Source: Nemertoderma westbladi
Taxonomy: Eukaryota; Xenacoelomorpha; Nemertodermatida; Nemertodermatidae
Assembly (NCBI GenBank): GCA_032718475.1
Contig: JAUCBJ010005576.1
Coordinates: 1 to 39,294, forward strand
DNA length: 39,294 nucleotides
Reading direction: 5' to 3'
This document shows, in pieces, positions 1-10,870 of this stretch (positions are counted from its first letter, which is position 1; every line of letters begins with the position of its first letter). The translations under genes were made by a program, and so were the position numbers. The notes beneath the pieces are model-generated. The model was not told the DNA's origin. It did not search any database and worked only from the letters and a program-made list of their open reading frames with translations.

Positions 1-1
1 C

Positions 2-268
2 AAGGCGCAGGGAGCGTCGGAGAAGGCGCGAGCGCAACTGCATAAGGAAGAGTTGGCGGAAGCGACCACGGGAGCGCGACAATTGGGACGAGGCCGAGGG
101 AGAAGTACTAGCCGAGAATCTGTCGGGGCTCAGGGAACGTCGTCGCCGGTTCCGGGGAGTGACGCCTCACGGACGCCGTCAACGGAGTCGACTGGAGGTA
201 GATTAGTGTATCTGGGAAGGGGGCGGAAGAGAGGAGCGAGCCCAAAGAACCCAGGAGCGGGTCGATAA
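2..268 (+). CDS. C-terminal end of an unidentified ORF, cut by the window edge
   Basis: An open frame enters from the left edge (the first full codon starts at base 2) and ends at a TAA at 266-268, giving 88 visible codons. The visible protein is rich in Gly, Arg, Ser and Thr, with a GRGRGR stretch and a basic C-terminus (LGRGRKRG). I recognise no domain. The DNA is much richer in GC than what follows, which suggests a coding-to-noncoding boundary. A basic, Gly-rich end followed by a long noncoding stretch with a promoter-like site would suit the last ORF of an LTR retrotransposon next to its 3' LTR, but no integrase or protease motif is visible. It could equally be the last exon of a host gene. 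Confidence 0.35.
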   Translation, partial: KAQGASEKARAQLHKEELAEATTGARQLGRGRGRSTSRESVGAQGTSSPVPGSDASRTPSTESTGGRLVYLGRGRKRGASPKNPGAGR

Positions 269-480
269 TACATTATAGCACAGGGCGACAGACTCTAGAT
301 ATATACATCATCGTCGCTCTGATGTATATTGTAGCATTTGGAAATCTTCGACTAGACTCATATACACTAGTTGAGTTATTTTGGAATTTATATTATGAGA
401 GAGGCGAAGGAAGTGATTGGGGAGACAAACCTGCGGGTTTGGCTTACTCCTTTCACTTGCCCTAGCCAATTTATATATTT

Positions 481-645
481 GATTTTGTATGTAGTAATCA
501 TTATGTAGTAAGAACGAACGAGAAACAATATTTGTAAATTTAATTTGTATGTAATAATCGTAAACAATGAGAGAGATAATATTTTGTAAATTTAATTTGT
601 ATGTAATTCATTATGCAATATCTATAGCAATATTTGTAAATAGTA
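481..645. repeat. Degenerate ~62-bp tandem repeat, about 2.5 units
   Basis: The phrase TTTGTAAATTTAATTTGTAT recurs at about 531 and 593, with the phrase TTTGTATGTARTAATC between copies and a partial third unit ending near 645. The period is about 62 bp. Units have diverged and carry no ORF. Confidence 0.6.
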
Positions 646-787
646 GGACTTATAGTATCAAGTATTTAGATTGGTTGGAAGAAATTTATTTTGTTTTGTA
701 TACATCACCTTATACTCTTCTACAATTGGAGGGAAACATTGTATGATTTCCCTTGGAGCGGTGTTACGGTATATGGCGCTGTATCCA

Positions 788-892
788 TAATATTAGTCAT
801 TATGCAGTATGTATTATTAGTCGTTATGCAGTATGCAATATTAGTCCGTTATACTGTACGTAATATTAGTCCATTGTGCAGCGTGATATTTT
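788..892. repeat. Degenerate 22-26-bp tandem repeat, four units
   Basis: ATTAGTC followed by a TTATGCAGTATG-like phrase starts at about 792, 814, 840 and 864. Successive units are 22, 26 and 24 bp apart. An open frame that runs across it is a by-product of the repeat and was not called. Confidence 0.6.
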
Positions 893-1236
893 AGATAAGG
901 CATAATAACGCAATGATATTTAGATAGGGAAATCGAAACACCCATATATTTGAATCCATCCATTCTGTATAGTATGTAGCCCTACCTACGTAATTTTGTA
1001 TTAGGATATATGTAGATAGTTCCAGGGTAGCAAGTTTATTCGGACCCTGGATTTCGTGCTTGCTGATATTAGTTTGATAGGGCTAGCATATAGGGACGCT
1101 GTCCTGGCCATTCAGCAGCCAGAGACGTGATCCATTACCATATATGGTAATAATTTGAGGGCATAGGGCTACAATCCGGCCTCCTTATTGGACTAACTGC
1201 TTCCAGGTTGGTCTAATGCTAGCACGGACTGGAGAG

Positions 1237-1345
1237 CCAATAGGAGAGCGATTGAGTCACCCTATTGCATCACCCCATCCGGATCACCTATAAATTGGCG
1301 GTGTGCCGGTAGAGCCTTACTGTGTACTGTTCTATACCTCACTGC
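1237..1345 (+). promoter_or_regulatory. Candidate RNA polymerase II core promoter (CCAAT + TATA)
   Basis: A CCAAT box (GCCAATAGG) at 1,237-1,241 precedes TATAAAT at 1,289-1,295 by about 50 bp, and a pyrimidine-rich, initiator-like stretch follows around 1,320-1,345. An inverted CCAAT lies near 1,187. The spacing suits a pol II promoter such as the U3/R boundary of an LTR. No downstream gene can be assigned, and motifs this short can arise by chance. Confidence 0.35.
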
Positions 1346-3773
1346 TGTTGTACTTGCTGAGCTGTCTCTATTCATTTTTTGACGGATATTTTAGTGTATT
1401 TTCTGCAATTTGCTAATTTTGATTAGTTTCTTGAAATGATTTGCTAGTGCGATTACTCTTGCTTGTGTTTCTCAATTAATTCCTTCGATTACTGCTAATT
1501 ACAACTGAACTATGATTTCTACCTTTTGATTAATGGTTCTATGTGATTCTTTTCTGCGCAATAATCCTAAGGGATTTCTGAGACTGTCAGACTTTGTGAT
1601 TTGCATGCGCCGCTACGGTAGCTATTAGCGTAATGGAGGGCTAAGGTGCCAGTGGGCGGTGGGCACATCGGGGGGTTAGCGACGAAGGGAGAGCGGAGGA
1701 TTCAAAGGCGAGCAACGCTGGCGGGGGGTCACCGTTGCGGTCGGGAAGTTAACGCTGTGGTATGCAGACCAATCGCTGGTACAGTAATTAGGGGGCTGAT
1801 GATCCAGGTTTCGTCTCTATTTAGTATTAGGGGGGCAGGAATCAGGTTAGTTAGGAGTCCTATATGTACCCGGGAGAGGCCTGCACGTATCACAACGTTG
1901 AGTGTGGAGTACGAATAGTGAGTCGCATAATTGTGGGCTATACAGTAGTTAACTGCATAATTGCGAACTGTGATTGCTGACGCTGATTGGTGTGTTACTG
2001 AAGTGTGCCTATGATTGTGAATGTTTAGGTAGGCGCTCTTTTCTCTTTGATTGATTTCTATTTCTTAGTTACAACAATTAGTTACTGATTAGGTCAAAGT
2101 AATACGGCAATTTAGGCTATTACTAGCGAAACCTGTTGCGTGATAAATTAGAATTACGTATTCTGGAACTCTTAGTAATTAGTACGCTGTTAAATATTTG
2201 TGACTGTAATTGATTAGTAAAAATTAAGATTAGTACGCAGCATAGCGGAGAGTAGCTAAGGTAATAATTAGAGTACTGTAAACTATTCACGCTGAGCGGT
2301 TATTTGCATTAGCGGGCAATCAGCTAGATCGCACTATTCGGTACACACGAAACGCTAGTAATTTGCTGGCCTAAAGCCAGCTGCAGGCAATTTTAGACCC
2401 AGAGCGGTACTATCCACGAGAGACAAATACTGTACCATTTTGATATTTAAATATTCTCGCATTCACACATTACGTTAGAGAACCCCCAGTATTCGCGATT
2501 AGAAAAGACGTAGGTAATAGCGTGCTTTAATAGTGATAGAATTAGGCGTAAGAATACTCTGAGTGCAAGGCCTCTCGCACTCGTCTTAAGTAAGCTTAGG
2601 GAGCCGACTCGGGTTTATTGTTTTGGTTATTCCCGCGTGGCTCATAGATTCGAACAGTTAGCTCTCTGTCGAGCAATCGGTAGAGAAAGGAACAAGCGAT
2701 TTTGCAGGAGTTGTGTAAAATTAGTAAATATATTAGCGGACGGCAGATTAGCGCCATCTAATGGTAAGTAGCGGTTTTGTATTTAGCAACCCTTACAATT
2801 TAGTAATATCACGCTCCTGATCCCCTTTACTTAACAGTAGAGCAGTCTTTGTGTCTTATTGGTTAGACGAGAACTTATTAGGTTGGCAGAAGGATATTAA
2901 CGGGTATTGATCTGTTCAACAGTTCTGCTGTTAGTATAGAGGTCGCGGTTGTTTATCAACTTCCACAAAGGAATAAAAAAATATGTTGGTTTTGGTAGTA
3001 CTACAGAGCTTCGAGCTCTTTCCCTCTACCATCCTTTTACTCGACGTATTTTTACCAATACCACTAGAAATACTATTCAATCAATCCTAAATCATGGTGA
3101 ACCAACAAGGGCACATCTGATAAAATGCAGACTTCATAAAGTGTTACTCAAAATTACATTTTATATCCCTACTATCGTAGGGATGTGTAACGTGTTGGTC
3201 TATAATTTACTATTTTACGGTTATTTTACTTGAAATGAAATGATTAAGACTTAAAACCGGTAACTATATGAGACCGACATGAATACATAGAGTATTTATT
3301 TATTGTGATACATCGTCACTCACAGGTTTCGATGGCGTATTTTTCTCACTGTCAGTGTAGCTACTTGTCGTATATTATCAACACCCGTCTGCGGAATGGT
3401 GTTATGTCTCCTCGATTTGTATTCCATCGAATGGAAGTCGTATTCCCCAACCGACATTATATTGGATAATTCGCCCTCACTGACATTTTAATTCTAGAAA
3501 AAGAATGAAAATAAATTGTATGAAATATGAAATCACTTTGATTTGATGTAATACGTCTCTTAGTTGGCCGGACCTAAATAAAACGGAAAAAAATAGCAAT
3601 AAAATACAATAAACGATACAAAATGTTCAATTTTGTAATAAAATATCCTCTTATGACAAATTGCATGTTGAATCAAAATTTTCAAAGCGATTTAGCATAT
3701 CTTGTTGGAGTTTCGAGATATCATGGATAGAAGATGCTCGGATGAACAATGATGGAAATCAAGTGACCAACCA
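1346..3773. other. Unassigned noncoding region
   Basis: About 2.4 kb without a convincing gene. A GC-richer island at 1,620-1,915 carries a 90-codon open frame rich in Arg and Gly with no recognisable domain. A 95-codon frame at 2,949-3,233 also shows no family signature. If the upstream region is an LTR, 1,346-2,950 could be its R/U5 and leader, but I see no primer-binding site or matching second LTR. Confidence 0.4.
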
Positions 3774-3838
3774 TTCTCTAACTCGTCACATGGTGTTGGT
3801 CTCAGTTCTCTAACTCGCCACATGGTGTTGGTCCCAGT
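3774..3838. repeat. 32-bp tandem duplication, two units
   Basis: TTCTCTAACTCG followed by CACATGGTGTTGGTC occurs at 3,774 and again at 3,806. The two copies differ at only a few bases. It lies just upstream of the LINE 3' end at 3,956. Confidence 0.7.
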
Positions 3839-3955
3839 TGCGAATTCGTGTCAGTCAGGCCAGTGCTAATTTCGTCACATGATACCTCGTAGTATCCATT
3901 GTATATGTAGGCCAAATATTTAAATCTTTAAATCTCGCATCTTAATGTCTTATTA

Positions 3956-5097
3956 CTACTACTACTAGGATTGGCATGCTGCATTGCGGCTGCATTTTTA
4001 AGAATGCTGTGCCGGCTTGTCGACAAAGTTGCGCCACCACAACTCCCTATCACCCATGACATTTGCTAGATCATCCGCATCTTCAAGGCCAGTGTCCTTT
4101 AAGATGCATCTCAAGAAAGTCAATGGCTGTCCACCATGCTTATTCACTCCATGAGGCTGCCAAAGTACAAGATTATGCACTGGCTGGTCCTCAAGGCGAA
4201 AGCAATGTCCTACAAAGCGGAGGCGATTTTGTTCCAGTGTCAAGCTTGGGGGAACCATTGAGACACCTCCAATGTTATATAGTGTCTGGTTGGAGATGTG
4301 TGCATTGTACTTGACACAATGAATCCGGCGTAGCAGTCTTGTGAATGTGCCATCCAGAGATTTGGTGTCCTCAGAAGTTAGAGCCCAGCATGGACTCCCA
4401 TAGAGGAGTACTGGAACTACTGCTGCTCTAAATAATCAGACCTTAAGTTTCCGATTAATTCTCGGTGACTTCCAAATCCTGGAAAGCCTATTCAAGGCTG
4501 CCCATGCCTTTCCCTTACGTATTCGAAGGTCCTCACCTGACTTCCGGATCCATGATCCCAGGTAACAGAAGTCATCCACATGCTCAAGCTGATGAGCTTA
4601 TGCTCATCTGATCAGAGACTTGCTGAGGACTTTCAAAGTTAACTGTCAAAATGTGGTCTTTCTGGAGTTAATAAAAAGACCAACACTAGAAGCAGCATGT
4701 TCTAATGAGCTGAGGAGCCGTTGGGCTCCCTCTAGTGTTTCTGAGAGTACTCCTAAGTCATCAGCAAAGTCTAGATCAGTTAGGTACTTGGCAGGATTTC
4801 CTCGAATTCTGGACCCAGTAGGTGGAGTTATCATCACCCCATCATCATTATGATGATCTAAGGACATGTGTAGAACATAGTCAACCACAATAATGAACAA
4901 GAATGGTGCAAGTGTGTCTCCTTGGAGGACGCCCCATAACACTCCAAATGGTTCTGTGTCACCGTCAACAATAGACACAAATGTTGTCGAACCATCGTAT
5001 ACTGATCTGATTGCTGCAATAATTTCATCAGGAATCCCATATAATGAAAGTATGCTGAACATACATGAGCGAGAGACTGAATCAAAGGCCTTGAAAG
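3956..5097 (-). pseudogene. RTE-like LINE family A, 5'-truncated copy 1 (RT and C-terminus)
   Basis: On the minus strand, the frame at 5,062-4,646 reads the reverse transcriptase palm. It contains GVLQGDTLAPFLFIIVVDY (motif B region) and LDFADDLG (catalytic motif C, near 4,755). A further frame at 4,258-3,998 reads the LINE C-terminal region, with LRFVGHCFRLEDQPVHN and a final VDKPAQHS before a TAA. These motifs are typical of RTE-like non-LTR elements common in marine invertebrates. The 3' end is followed by a (TAG)n tail, seen on the plus strand as TACTACTACTA at 3,955. The copy starts inside the KAFDSV (motif A) region, so it is 5'-truncated. Frameshifts separate the RT from the C-terminal frame. 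It is closely similar to copies at 13,498-14,450 and 18,298-20,608. It cannot be active. Confidence 0.85.
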
Positions 5098-5196
5098 GCC
5101 TGTCTGAAAATCCGAAAACATATATCTTAATTGGCTATTCGTTATAAGTGTAAAAGGCTGTGTCCTATACATCATAGCACGCCATAACACAGATGG

Positions 5197-5302
5197 TTGC
5201 AGTATATAGGCGGAATGTAGGATTGGCTTACTGGCTTCTTTGTCTCAGATTGCAGTATATAGGTGGAATGTAGGATTGGCTTACTGATTTCTTTGTCTCA
5301 GA
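5197..5302. repeat. 53-bp tandem duplication, two units
   Basis: TTGCAGTATATAGG starts at 5,197 and 5,250, and both units end in CTTTGTCTCAGA. They differ at only a few positions. The repeat lies between the truncated 5' end of LINE A copy 1 and the 5' region of the plus-strand LINE. Confidence 0.8.
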
Positions 5303-5683
5303 CTCAGCACAGAGGCAAGTGCTGGTGCCTTCTCATTGGCTGGCAGTCAGCTACAAGTCATAGTTAAATTACCACAACTGAACGCAACTCTCTACTCACT
5401 CTGACACTCTGAAATTGACTGCACGCACATACCCTCACGCACTGACTGCGGCTGGGGTACAAACTGTTTGGACTGTCTCACTGTTGATTTAATTATTATT
5501 TTATATATGCTGTATTTGGATATTTAGTGTTATTGTTATATGTTTGGCACGTCAACCATTAATAATCAAAGTCACAAACTGATTGTTATTTGCATCCCTC
5601 GTGGTGAGTGCAGCAGGTTGAGTAACTGGTAGCAGGTCTTACAATTGCCAACACTACGGACTATATAGACTGTAATGTACTAC
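5303..5683. other. Possible 5' UTR/promoter of the plus-strand LINE
   Basis: No ORF. The stretch is directly upstream of the segment duplicated at 12,157, so it may be the 5' UTR of the CR1-like LINE. The second copy diverges from it at about 5,684, where a foldback element lies instead, so this cannot be confirmed here. Confidence 0.3.
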
Positions 5684-5859
5684 TGCTGATTACTGCTAAT
5701 TACTGACTGCTCCATAACTTTATGCCTTATGATACTGTACCAGTCGGCCGTTACCCGGTATATACTGACATATTCGTTACAATGATTCAACGTTTGTCTT
5801 GAAGCAGTGAAGGTCGATTGCAGGGTTGAGTGGATCTTTCTGTCTTTAATTACAGAATC

Positions 5860-6737
5860 AACTGATCAATGTTGGATGGATTTGGCACCAGCCGGGAAGG
5901 GAAAGAAATTTTAGCATTGAGGACAACGACCCAATAGCCAAACTACAATGCTATATGGAATGCAAATTTACTGCTGTGGTAAGTGACATTGACGTCATTA
6001 AATCCTTTAAATCATATATCGATAAAATTCCCGCTATTTTGAAGGAGAATGAGAAATTAAAAAAGGAAAACATTAAACTACATTCTGAAGTTGAATCGTT
6101 GTGAGTCTCTAACGATGATCTCAATCAGTATGTCCAGTGACACAATGTCTTATTGCATGGTGTTGCTGATGATTCGAACATCAACGATCAGTAAATAATT
6201 ACAAAAATCTTTTCAGGTATTGGAATCAACACGAATCTGATTGACATTGTTCATCGAATCATGTAAACAACCCTAACAAGTCTGCTGTGAAGAAATGTCG
6301 CCCGATAGTGGTTCGCTTTTTGGGCCATTCTAGTCCTACTAAAGTAGTCGAAAAACGCAAGGAACTCCCAACAGGAGTTTATGCAACGGATCATTTAACA
6401 CCCCAACGTGCAGCACTTCTTCGGTCTGTACAGTCTCTGAAAGTTCCATGCTGCATATTCATATAATGGCATGGTGACGGTACGCGTAACCCGAAACAGT
6501 GCATATCGCACTGTTAATAACGCTGCTATGATTGATGATCTTCTGGCGACAGTCTCTACCAAATCGGCTGTTCCACCCCACACTGAGCGCACAACCGATA
6601 ACAACGTTGATGCCTTCACCAGTCCTCCAGCTCAGTATTCCGCTACAGCTGGCCCAGTATCCAGTGCTGGCGGCGGTGGAATGCCAACTAGAAACGTGTT
6701 TAACGATCTATTGAATGACGATGATGACAGTGAGTGA
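5860..6737 (+). pseudogene. LINE ORF1 (nucleic-acid-binding, coiled coil), broken
   Basis: The translation runs through a hydrophilic N-terminal part (DNDPIAKLQCYMECKFTAVV), a short coiled coil (ILKENEKLKKENIKL) and, in another frame, a segment resembling LINE ORF1 RNA-binding regions (IVVRFLGHSSPTKVVEKRKE, then TPQRAALLRSVQSL). It ends with an 88-codon frame at 6,471-6,737 closing in an acidic NDDDDSE. At least two frame changes separate these parts. Known ORF1 proteins of this type bind LINE RNA and form trimers through the coiled coil. A nearly identical copy lies at about 12,345-13,234, where the final 88 codons differ at one residue (Pro/Ala). That degree of conservation with shared breaks points to a recent DNA duplication rather than two retrotransposition events. 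Confidence 0.6.
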
Positions 6738-7059
6738 TATTTTAACATTGAACAGCTTGATGGCTTTATGTTACTAAAACTTTACTATGTCCTAGGCTTA
6801 TTCGATCGGTAATACACCAGATTTGTTGTTATCTATCTTTTGTTAGGTAGTAAAGGCAAACTTATTCTTGTTATATTTTTTAGCAGCTGTCAGGGGTGTC
6901 TGCTTAAAGTGCTTTACATAGACTCAAGGAGTACCGGGCAGTTTACTTTTGTTTATATTGTTTATATTTGTTTGTGCGTAACTTTTTTTTTGTGCGTAAG
7001 GTTTGTGTGGAATATTTTGTATATCGTGCTTCTTAGATATTTTTCCCTTCGTATTTTCC
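6738..7059 (+). other. Inter-ORF spacer of the LINE
   Basis: T-rich noncoding DNA between ORF1 and ORF2. It includes a GTGCGTAAC phrase followed by a T tract near 6,975. The same phrase marks where the second copy is cut by the (TAG)n tail of another LINE at 13,497. Confidence 0.5.
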
Positions 7060-7683
7060 AGTCACACAAGACGATTATGACATAATTAACTCTTCTGAAG
7101 ATGAAACTGATAATATAGATGAAAATTTTTCTGTTGGTGAAGTCTTTTGTGACTTAGACCCGAATATTAATTTAATTGATAACACTTTATTAGGGGGTTA
7201 TTACTCGGAAAAATTCGACAATGAATTTCCAGGCCAAATTTTAAGAATCTCTTAGCAGTCTTCCATTCAAATTGCCGAAGCTTAGTAAAAAACTTTTCAT
7301 CTATATTAGGGTACCTAGAATCCATCGAAAAAAAGTTTGAAATATTGACTTTTTATGGAATCATTTATATCTGATGAAGTTTCATTAGAACCTCTGAAAA
7401 TTGACCTTCTACGAAGGTCCGATTACAGATAATAGGAAATATGGTAAAAAATTAAAGAGAGGTAGGTGGACTGCAATTTATATTTCCGATAAACTTAATT
7501 GTATACAAAGAGATTATTTGAAAATCAATGGTTTGGAATCTGTTTGACTTGAAATTGAGAGACCAAAAAATAAAAAAAAACTAATTGTGGGAACAATCTA
7601 TAGGCCTGAATCTTATCCAACCACTGAGTTCATTTCAGTTTTGGGGACGCAACTGGAAATACTTTCAAATAAAAATTATGATA
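7060..7683 (+). pseudogene. LINE ORF2: N-terminal part of the APE-like endonuclease
   Basis: The plus strand reads fragments typical of the APE-type endonuclease of CR1/Jockey-like LINEs. KRGRWTAIYISDKLNCIQRD is followed by NGLESV and LEIERPKNKKKLIVGTIYRP, the region around the strand that ends in YRPP. The frame then reaches the LSNKNYD stretch, where the solo LTR is inserted. An in-frame TGA follows LESV, and the stretch upstream of KRGRWTA has frameshifts. The first 300 bp (7,060-7,360) is heavily decayed. The endonuclease would nick target DNA to prime reverse transcription. This copy cannot make it. Confidence 0.65.
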
Positions 7684-8340
7684 TGTAAGCAGATTCAATT
7701 CCCTTACATTACCCACCCGAAAATGGGACCAGTGGCATTTTACCAATATAGTTGGCGATGCGAGATTACCAATAATTAATCTCGCCTCATTACAACACGG
7801 GGGGGGGGGGGGGGGGGACACAGGCCCTAAAGCCACAGAGAGCGGTGAGAAGTCAAACTACCTCGGAGGGAGAACCCAGCTAGTTGAGGCTGGCAGCAGG
7901 GGGTAACACTTACAGGGAGTGCCAAAGTGACAATTAGTATATAAGCCAATAGAGGGCAGGGGAGCACGTGGGGAAAGGTAGGAAAGCAACCATTGGGTAG
8001 CGAAGGCCAAATTAGAGTAGAGGTGAAACCAATATCTATGTGTATCAATCATATAGTTATCCTGATTACTGATTTACCGGTCAGTTCATTAATCACAGAG
8101 TTGCAGACCGGCAATAGTTTTAACCGTCACTTTATACACTGCTGTTATAATTCTGTATTGCAATTTCCACTATTATTTGTTATGCATACTGTGCTATTAT
8201 CATTGGAACATTAACAACGAGAAACACAAACTCTGTAATTTTCCCGACGGCCTTCGGCCAAATATCAGTTCAGCAGCCCAGCAGCAAAGTGACGCGTACA
8301 ACCTAACCCAGTCGGGATCATTGAACTCAATCCCGTCACA
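7684..8340. mobile_element. Probable solo LTR with 5-bp target duplication
   Basis: This 657-bp segment interrupts the LINE endonuclease. It begins TGTAAG and ends GTCACA, so the ends are TGT...ACA. It is flanked by TGATA at 7,679-7,683 and 8,341-8,345 (ATGATA on a 6-bp reading). Removing it plus one TGATA joins the endonuclease frame so that KNYD runs into TIITGDFNIDL, the expected catalytic strand. TG...CA ends and a 5-bp duplication are typical of Gypsy- or BEL-type LTRs. A TATATAAG box near 7,937 sits beside CCAAT. A run of 19 G lies at 7,799-7,817. No coding capacity is seen. A DNA transposon with poor ends is less likely. Internal LTR-element sequence is absent. Confidence 0.65.
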
Positions 8341-8416
8341 TGATACAATTATCACCGGAGATTTTAACATAGATCTAATTAGAACATATTCCAAATCAGA
8401 TGATTATTTAAATACC
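8341..8416 (+). pseudogene. LINE ORF2 endonuclease, middle piece (GDFN motif)
   Basis: This short piece reads DTIITGDFNIDLIRTYSKS. It contains the GDFN motif conserved in APE-type LINE endonucleases, whose Asp and Asn contact the catalytic metal and DNA. The frame continues across the next insertion: DDYLNTL before 8,417 joins RSHGFSQIIDVPTRVT after 9,925. Confidence 0.8.
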
Positions 8417-8420
8417 TTAA

Positions 8421-9921
8421 CCCTATTAAACCCGGGGGGGGGGGGGGTCAATATGACTCCCCCCCCCCCCCCCCGTGGTTTTTTATTATAATTCTGAAAC
8501 AAACGCAGTTGGGAATCTGAAATTTTATGAATTTTCCTAAAAATCTATTGTCTTCCTAGTAGTGAAAACCGTTTTCAAAAATACTGGGTAGTTTTCGAGT
8601 TATAGCGCAATTTTTTAACCCTACTTTTGGCACTTTTTTTGAGACGTTTTTTGAAAAGTACATTTCATTATATATGGATTATAACATCTCTATTTTTTAT
8701 TTACTCCGGTTTTATGGTGTTAGCAATTGGATGGAATTCATATAAATTGATTTAGAAATTTCAAACTTGTTTTTTTCGGCGGATGCCAAATTTTGGTGCC
8801 AGCACCAAATTTAGAAATATGTCAATTTTGTAAATTAATTGTTTGAAACTTGTTTTTTACGCAATTGGGGTTTTTTGGGGTCCTGGTTTCGATGAAATAT
8901 ATACGAGTTGCAACAAGCGTATCAAATTTTGGTGCTAGCACGAAATCTTGAAAATCCATTCAATAGATAAAATTGCTTGTGACTATTTATTTCTTTCGTT
9001 TTAAAGGTTTATGGCTGTTCTGAATTCAATGGAATATATAATTAACGAACTAGACATCTCAAACTTGTATTTTTCGGAAGTGGGTGCAAAATGTGGTGCT
9101 AGCACCAAATTTTGAAAACCATCAAATATATCAATTGATTGTGTTACCTTGTTTCTTGCGTTATACGGGTTTGTAGGGTTCTGAATTCAATGGAATCAGT
9201 AAGAATTTCATAAGAGTTTTCAAACTTTTATTTTTCGCCGGTGGGTAAAAATTGTTGTGCCAGCACCAAATTTTGGAAAATAAGCAAATTGATCAGTAGA
9301 TAGAATCATCTTGTTTCTTGCGTTATACGGGTTTTTGAGGGTTCTGAATCCGATGGAATCAATAAAAACAGCACTGGATATCGCAAACTTCTACTTTTTG
9401 GTTATGGGTACGCATTCCGTAGCAAAGATCTGGCATATTTGAAATGTATTCCACTAGAATCAGCGCCCTAGAAAACCTGTAAATGTGAATTTAAGGCATC
9501 GTATAAGTGAATTAAATATTTTGTGTTCTAACTAAAAAGTGCTGGTTACTTGTTTTTTTCATTTTTTTCCTACGCAGAGAGGACTAAACAGCCATTTATA
9601 GTAATCATATCATTTTTAAATATTTGCCAATGCATTTTGCGCCCCAGAAATCCTGTATTGAAAAACAATTAGCCGAAAAATGTAACTTTTAAATTTTGTG
9701 AAAATCGTGCACTACTTGTAATTTTGGAGCTGCAATATAACCACCGCAGTACATTTTTTCGAAAATTGTTTTTTTCGGTCGGATCCAGACTAGTGATACC
9801 TACGTACAAACAAAAATTCAGACGTTTTCGTAAAAATTTGTAGATTTTAGAGGGGGGGGGGGGGTCAATATGACCCTCTTCCGGTATTTGTACAGCATTT
9901 TATAGCCCGGTACTAATAGGG
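8421..9921. mobile_element. Non-autonomous piggyBac-like element, copy 1 (TTAA target)
   Basis: This 1,501-bp insertion is flanked by TTAA at 8,417-8,420 and 9,922-9,925. The left end reads CCCTATTAAACCCGGG and the right end, reversed, CCCTATTAGTACCGGG. TTAA duplication and ends beginning CCCT are hallmarks of piggyBac-type transposons. Excision down to one TTAA restores the LINE frame. Just inside each end sits a hairpin of G run, TCAATATGA, C run (14 G and 16 C at 8,434-8,474; 13 G at 9,852-9,864 with a shortened C arm). The interior holds diverged 130-160-bp repeats, each with a GGTGCYAGCACC palindrome set in AAATTTT/AAAATTT, at about 8,795, 8,931, 9,095 and 9,256. There is no transposase, so mobilisation would need one in trans. 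Confidence 0.8.
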
Positions 9922-9925
9922 TTAA

Positions 9926-10870
9926 GGTCTCATGGTTTCTCACAAATAATTGATGTACCTACTAGGGTAACCGAATTTCAAAATCGATCGTAGATCATAT
10001 TTTTCATAATATTACAGATGCCGTCTGTAATTCAGGTGTTTTCCTTTCGAAAATTGGATCCGGGGAACATTTCCCAACTTTTATACTATTTTCTGAATTT
10101 AGTACTTATTTCCGTGAGCCTGAAGTTAAATACGTTTGTGACTACTCAAAATTTAACGCCGATGAATTTTTAGGCGAGATTAATGAAAATAAATCTTGGT
10201 CGTACTGGGATTCAGAAGACAATAACAAATTTAAAAATTTCTATAATAAATTTGAAAACATATGTGAAAATCATCCGCCCAAAAAAATTCAGACAAAGAA
10301 ATACACCTCGCGTCGTCCGCGGATAACTCATTCTTTAATAAAATGTTCTATAAAAAAATAAGCTGTATGCTCGGTATATCTCAAAACCCACGGATGAGAA
10401 TCTAAATAAATATAAAACATACAGAAACATTATACAGCACAAAATTATACAGGGAAGCTGACAAAAATTGATATGTTTGCTGAAAAAAATAAATCGAACA
10501 TGAGGAAAACAAAAATTGACAAAAATTGATATGTTTGCTGAAAAAAATAAATCGAACATGAGGAAAACATGGCAGACTATAAATGGTGCGCTGAAAAAAA
10601 TAAATCGAACATGAGGAAAACATGGCAGACTATAAATGGTGCGCTGAGTCGCAATAGGAAGACCAAAATTCCCAACAAAATAAAATCAAATTGTACTGCA
10701 TCGAAACCTATATTTTCAGAAACTGAAAGTGAAATCGCTAAGGAGTTCAATGAGTTTTTTCCAACGATAGGTAAAAATTTAGCTGACCATATAGTTACCT
10801 CAAATAGGTCCAATATTATATTTATTCAAAATAAGCACCATCAGTCCTTTCAATTAAATCGAGACCTCGC
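9926..10870 (+). pseudogene. LINE ORF2: endonuclease C-terminal part and linker
   Basis: Immediately after the TTAA the frame reads RSHGFSQIIDVPTRVT, the conserved stretch before the S-x-x-D-H region of LINE endonucleases. An in-frame TAG follows near 9,990, and the frame resumes as IFHNITDAV-like sequence. The linker follows, with a tandem duplication of a ~52-bp phrase (AAATCGAACATGAGGAAAAC at about 10,490, 10,548 and 10,602). It ends in a 102-codon frame (10,569-10,877) containing KTWQTINGALSRNRKTKIP and EIAKEFNEFF, wording typical of the segment between endonuclease and RT in CR1/Jockey-like LINEs. Confidence 0.65.

Larger units (their letters stand above)
269..1236. other. Noncoding AT-rich stretch with short tandem repeats
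   Basis: No reading frame here looks coding. Two degenerate tandem repeats are annotated separately. The stretch lies between the ORF ending at 268 and a promoter-like site near 1,237-1,295. It may be the U3 part of a long terminal repeat, but no second LTR copy lies in the window to prove that. Confidence 0.4.

Noticed and set aside
2949-3233. 95-codon plus frame
   Set aside because: No recognisable domain, no neighbouring exon signal and AT-rich composition; a chance ORF is likely.
4063-5147. Plus-strand frames across LINE A copy 1 (similar ones at 14,035-14,432 and 18,311-19,560)
   Set aside because: They are shadows of the minus-strand LINE ORF and carry no family motif.
6395-6619. 74-codon minus frame, repeated at 12,892-13,116
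   Set aside because: It is conserved only because the LINE ORF1 region is duplicated. The plus frame has the LINE-like composition.
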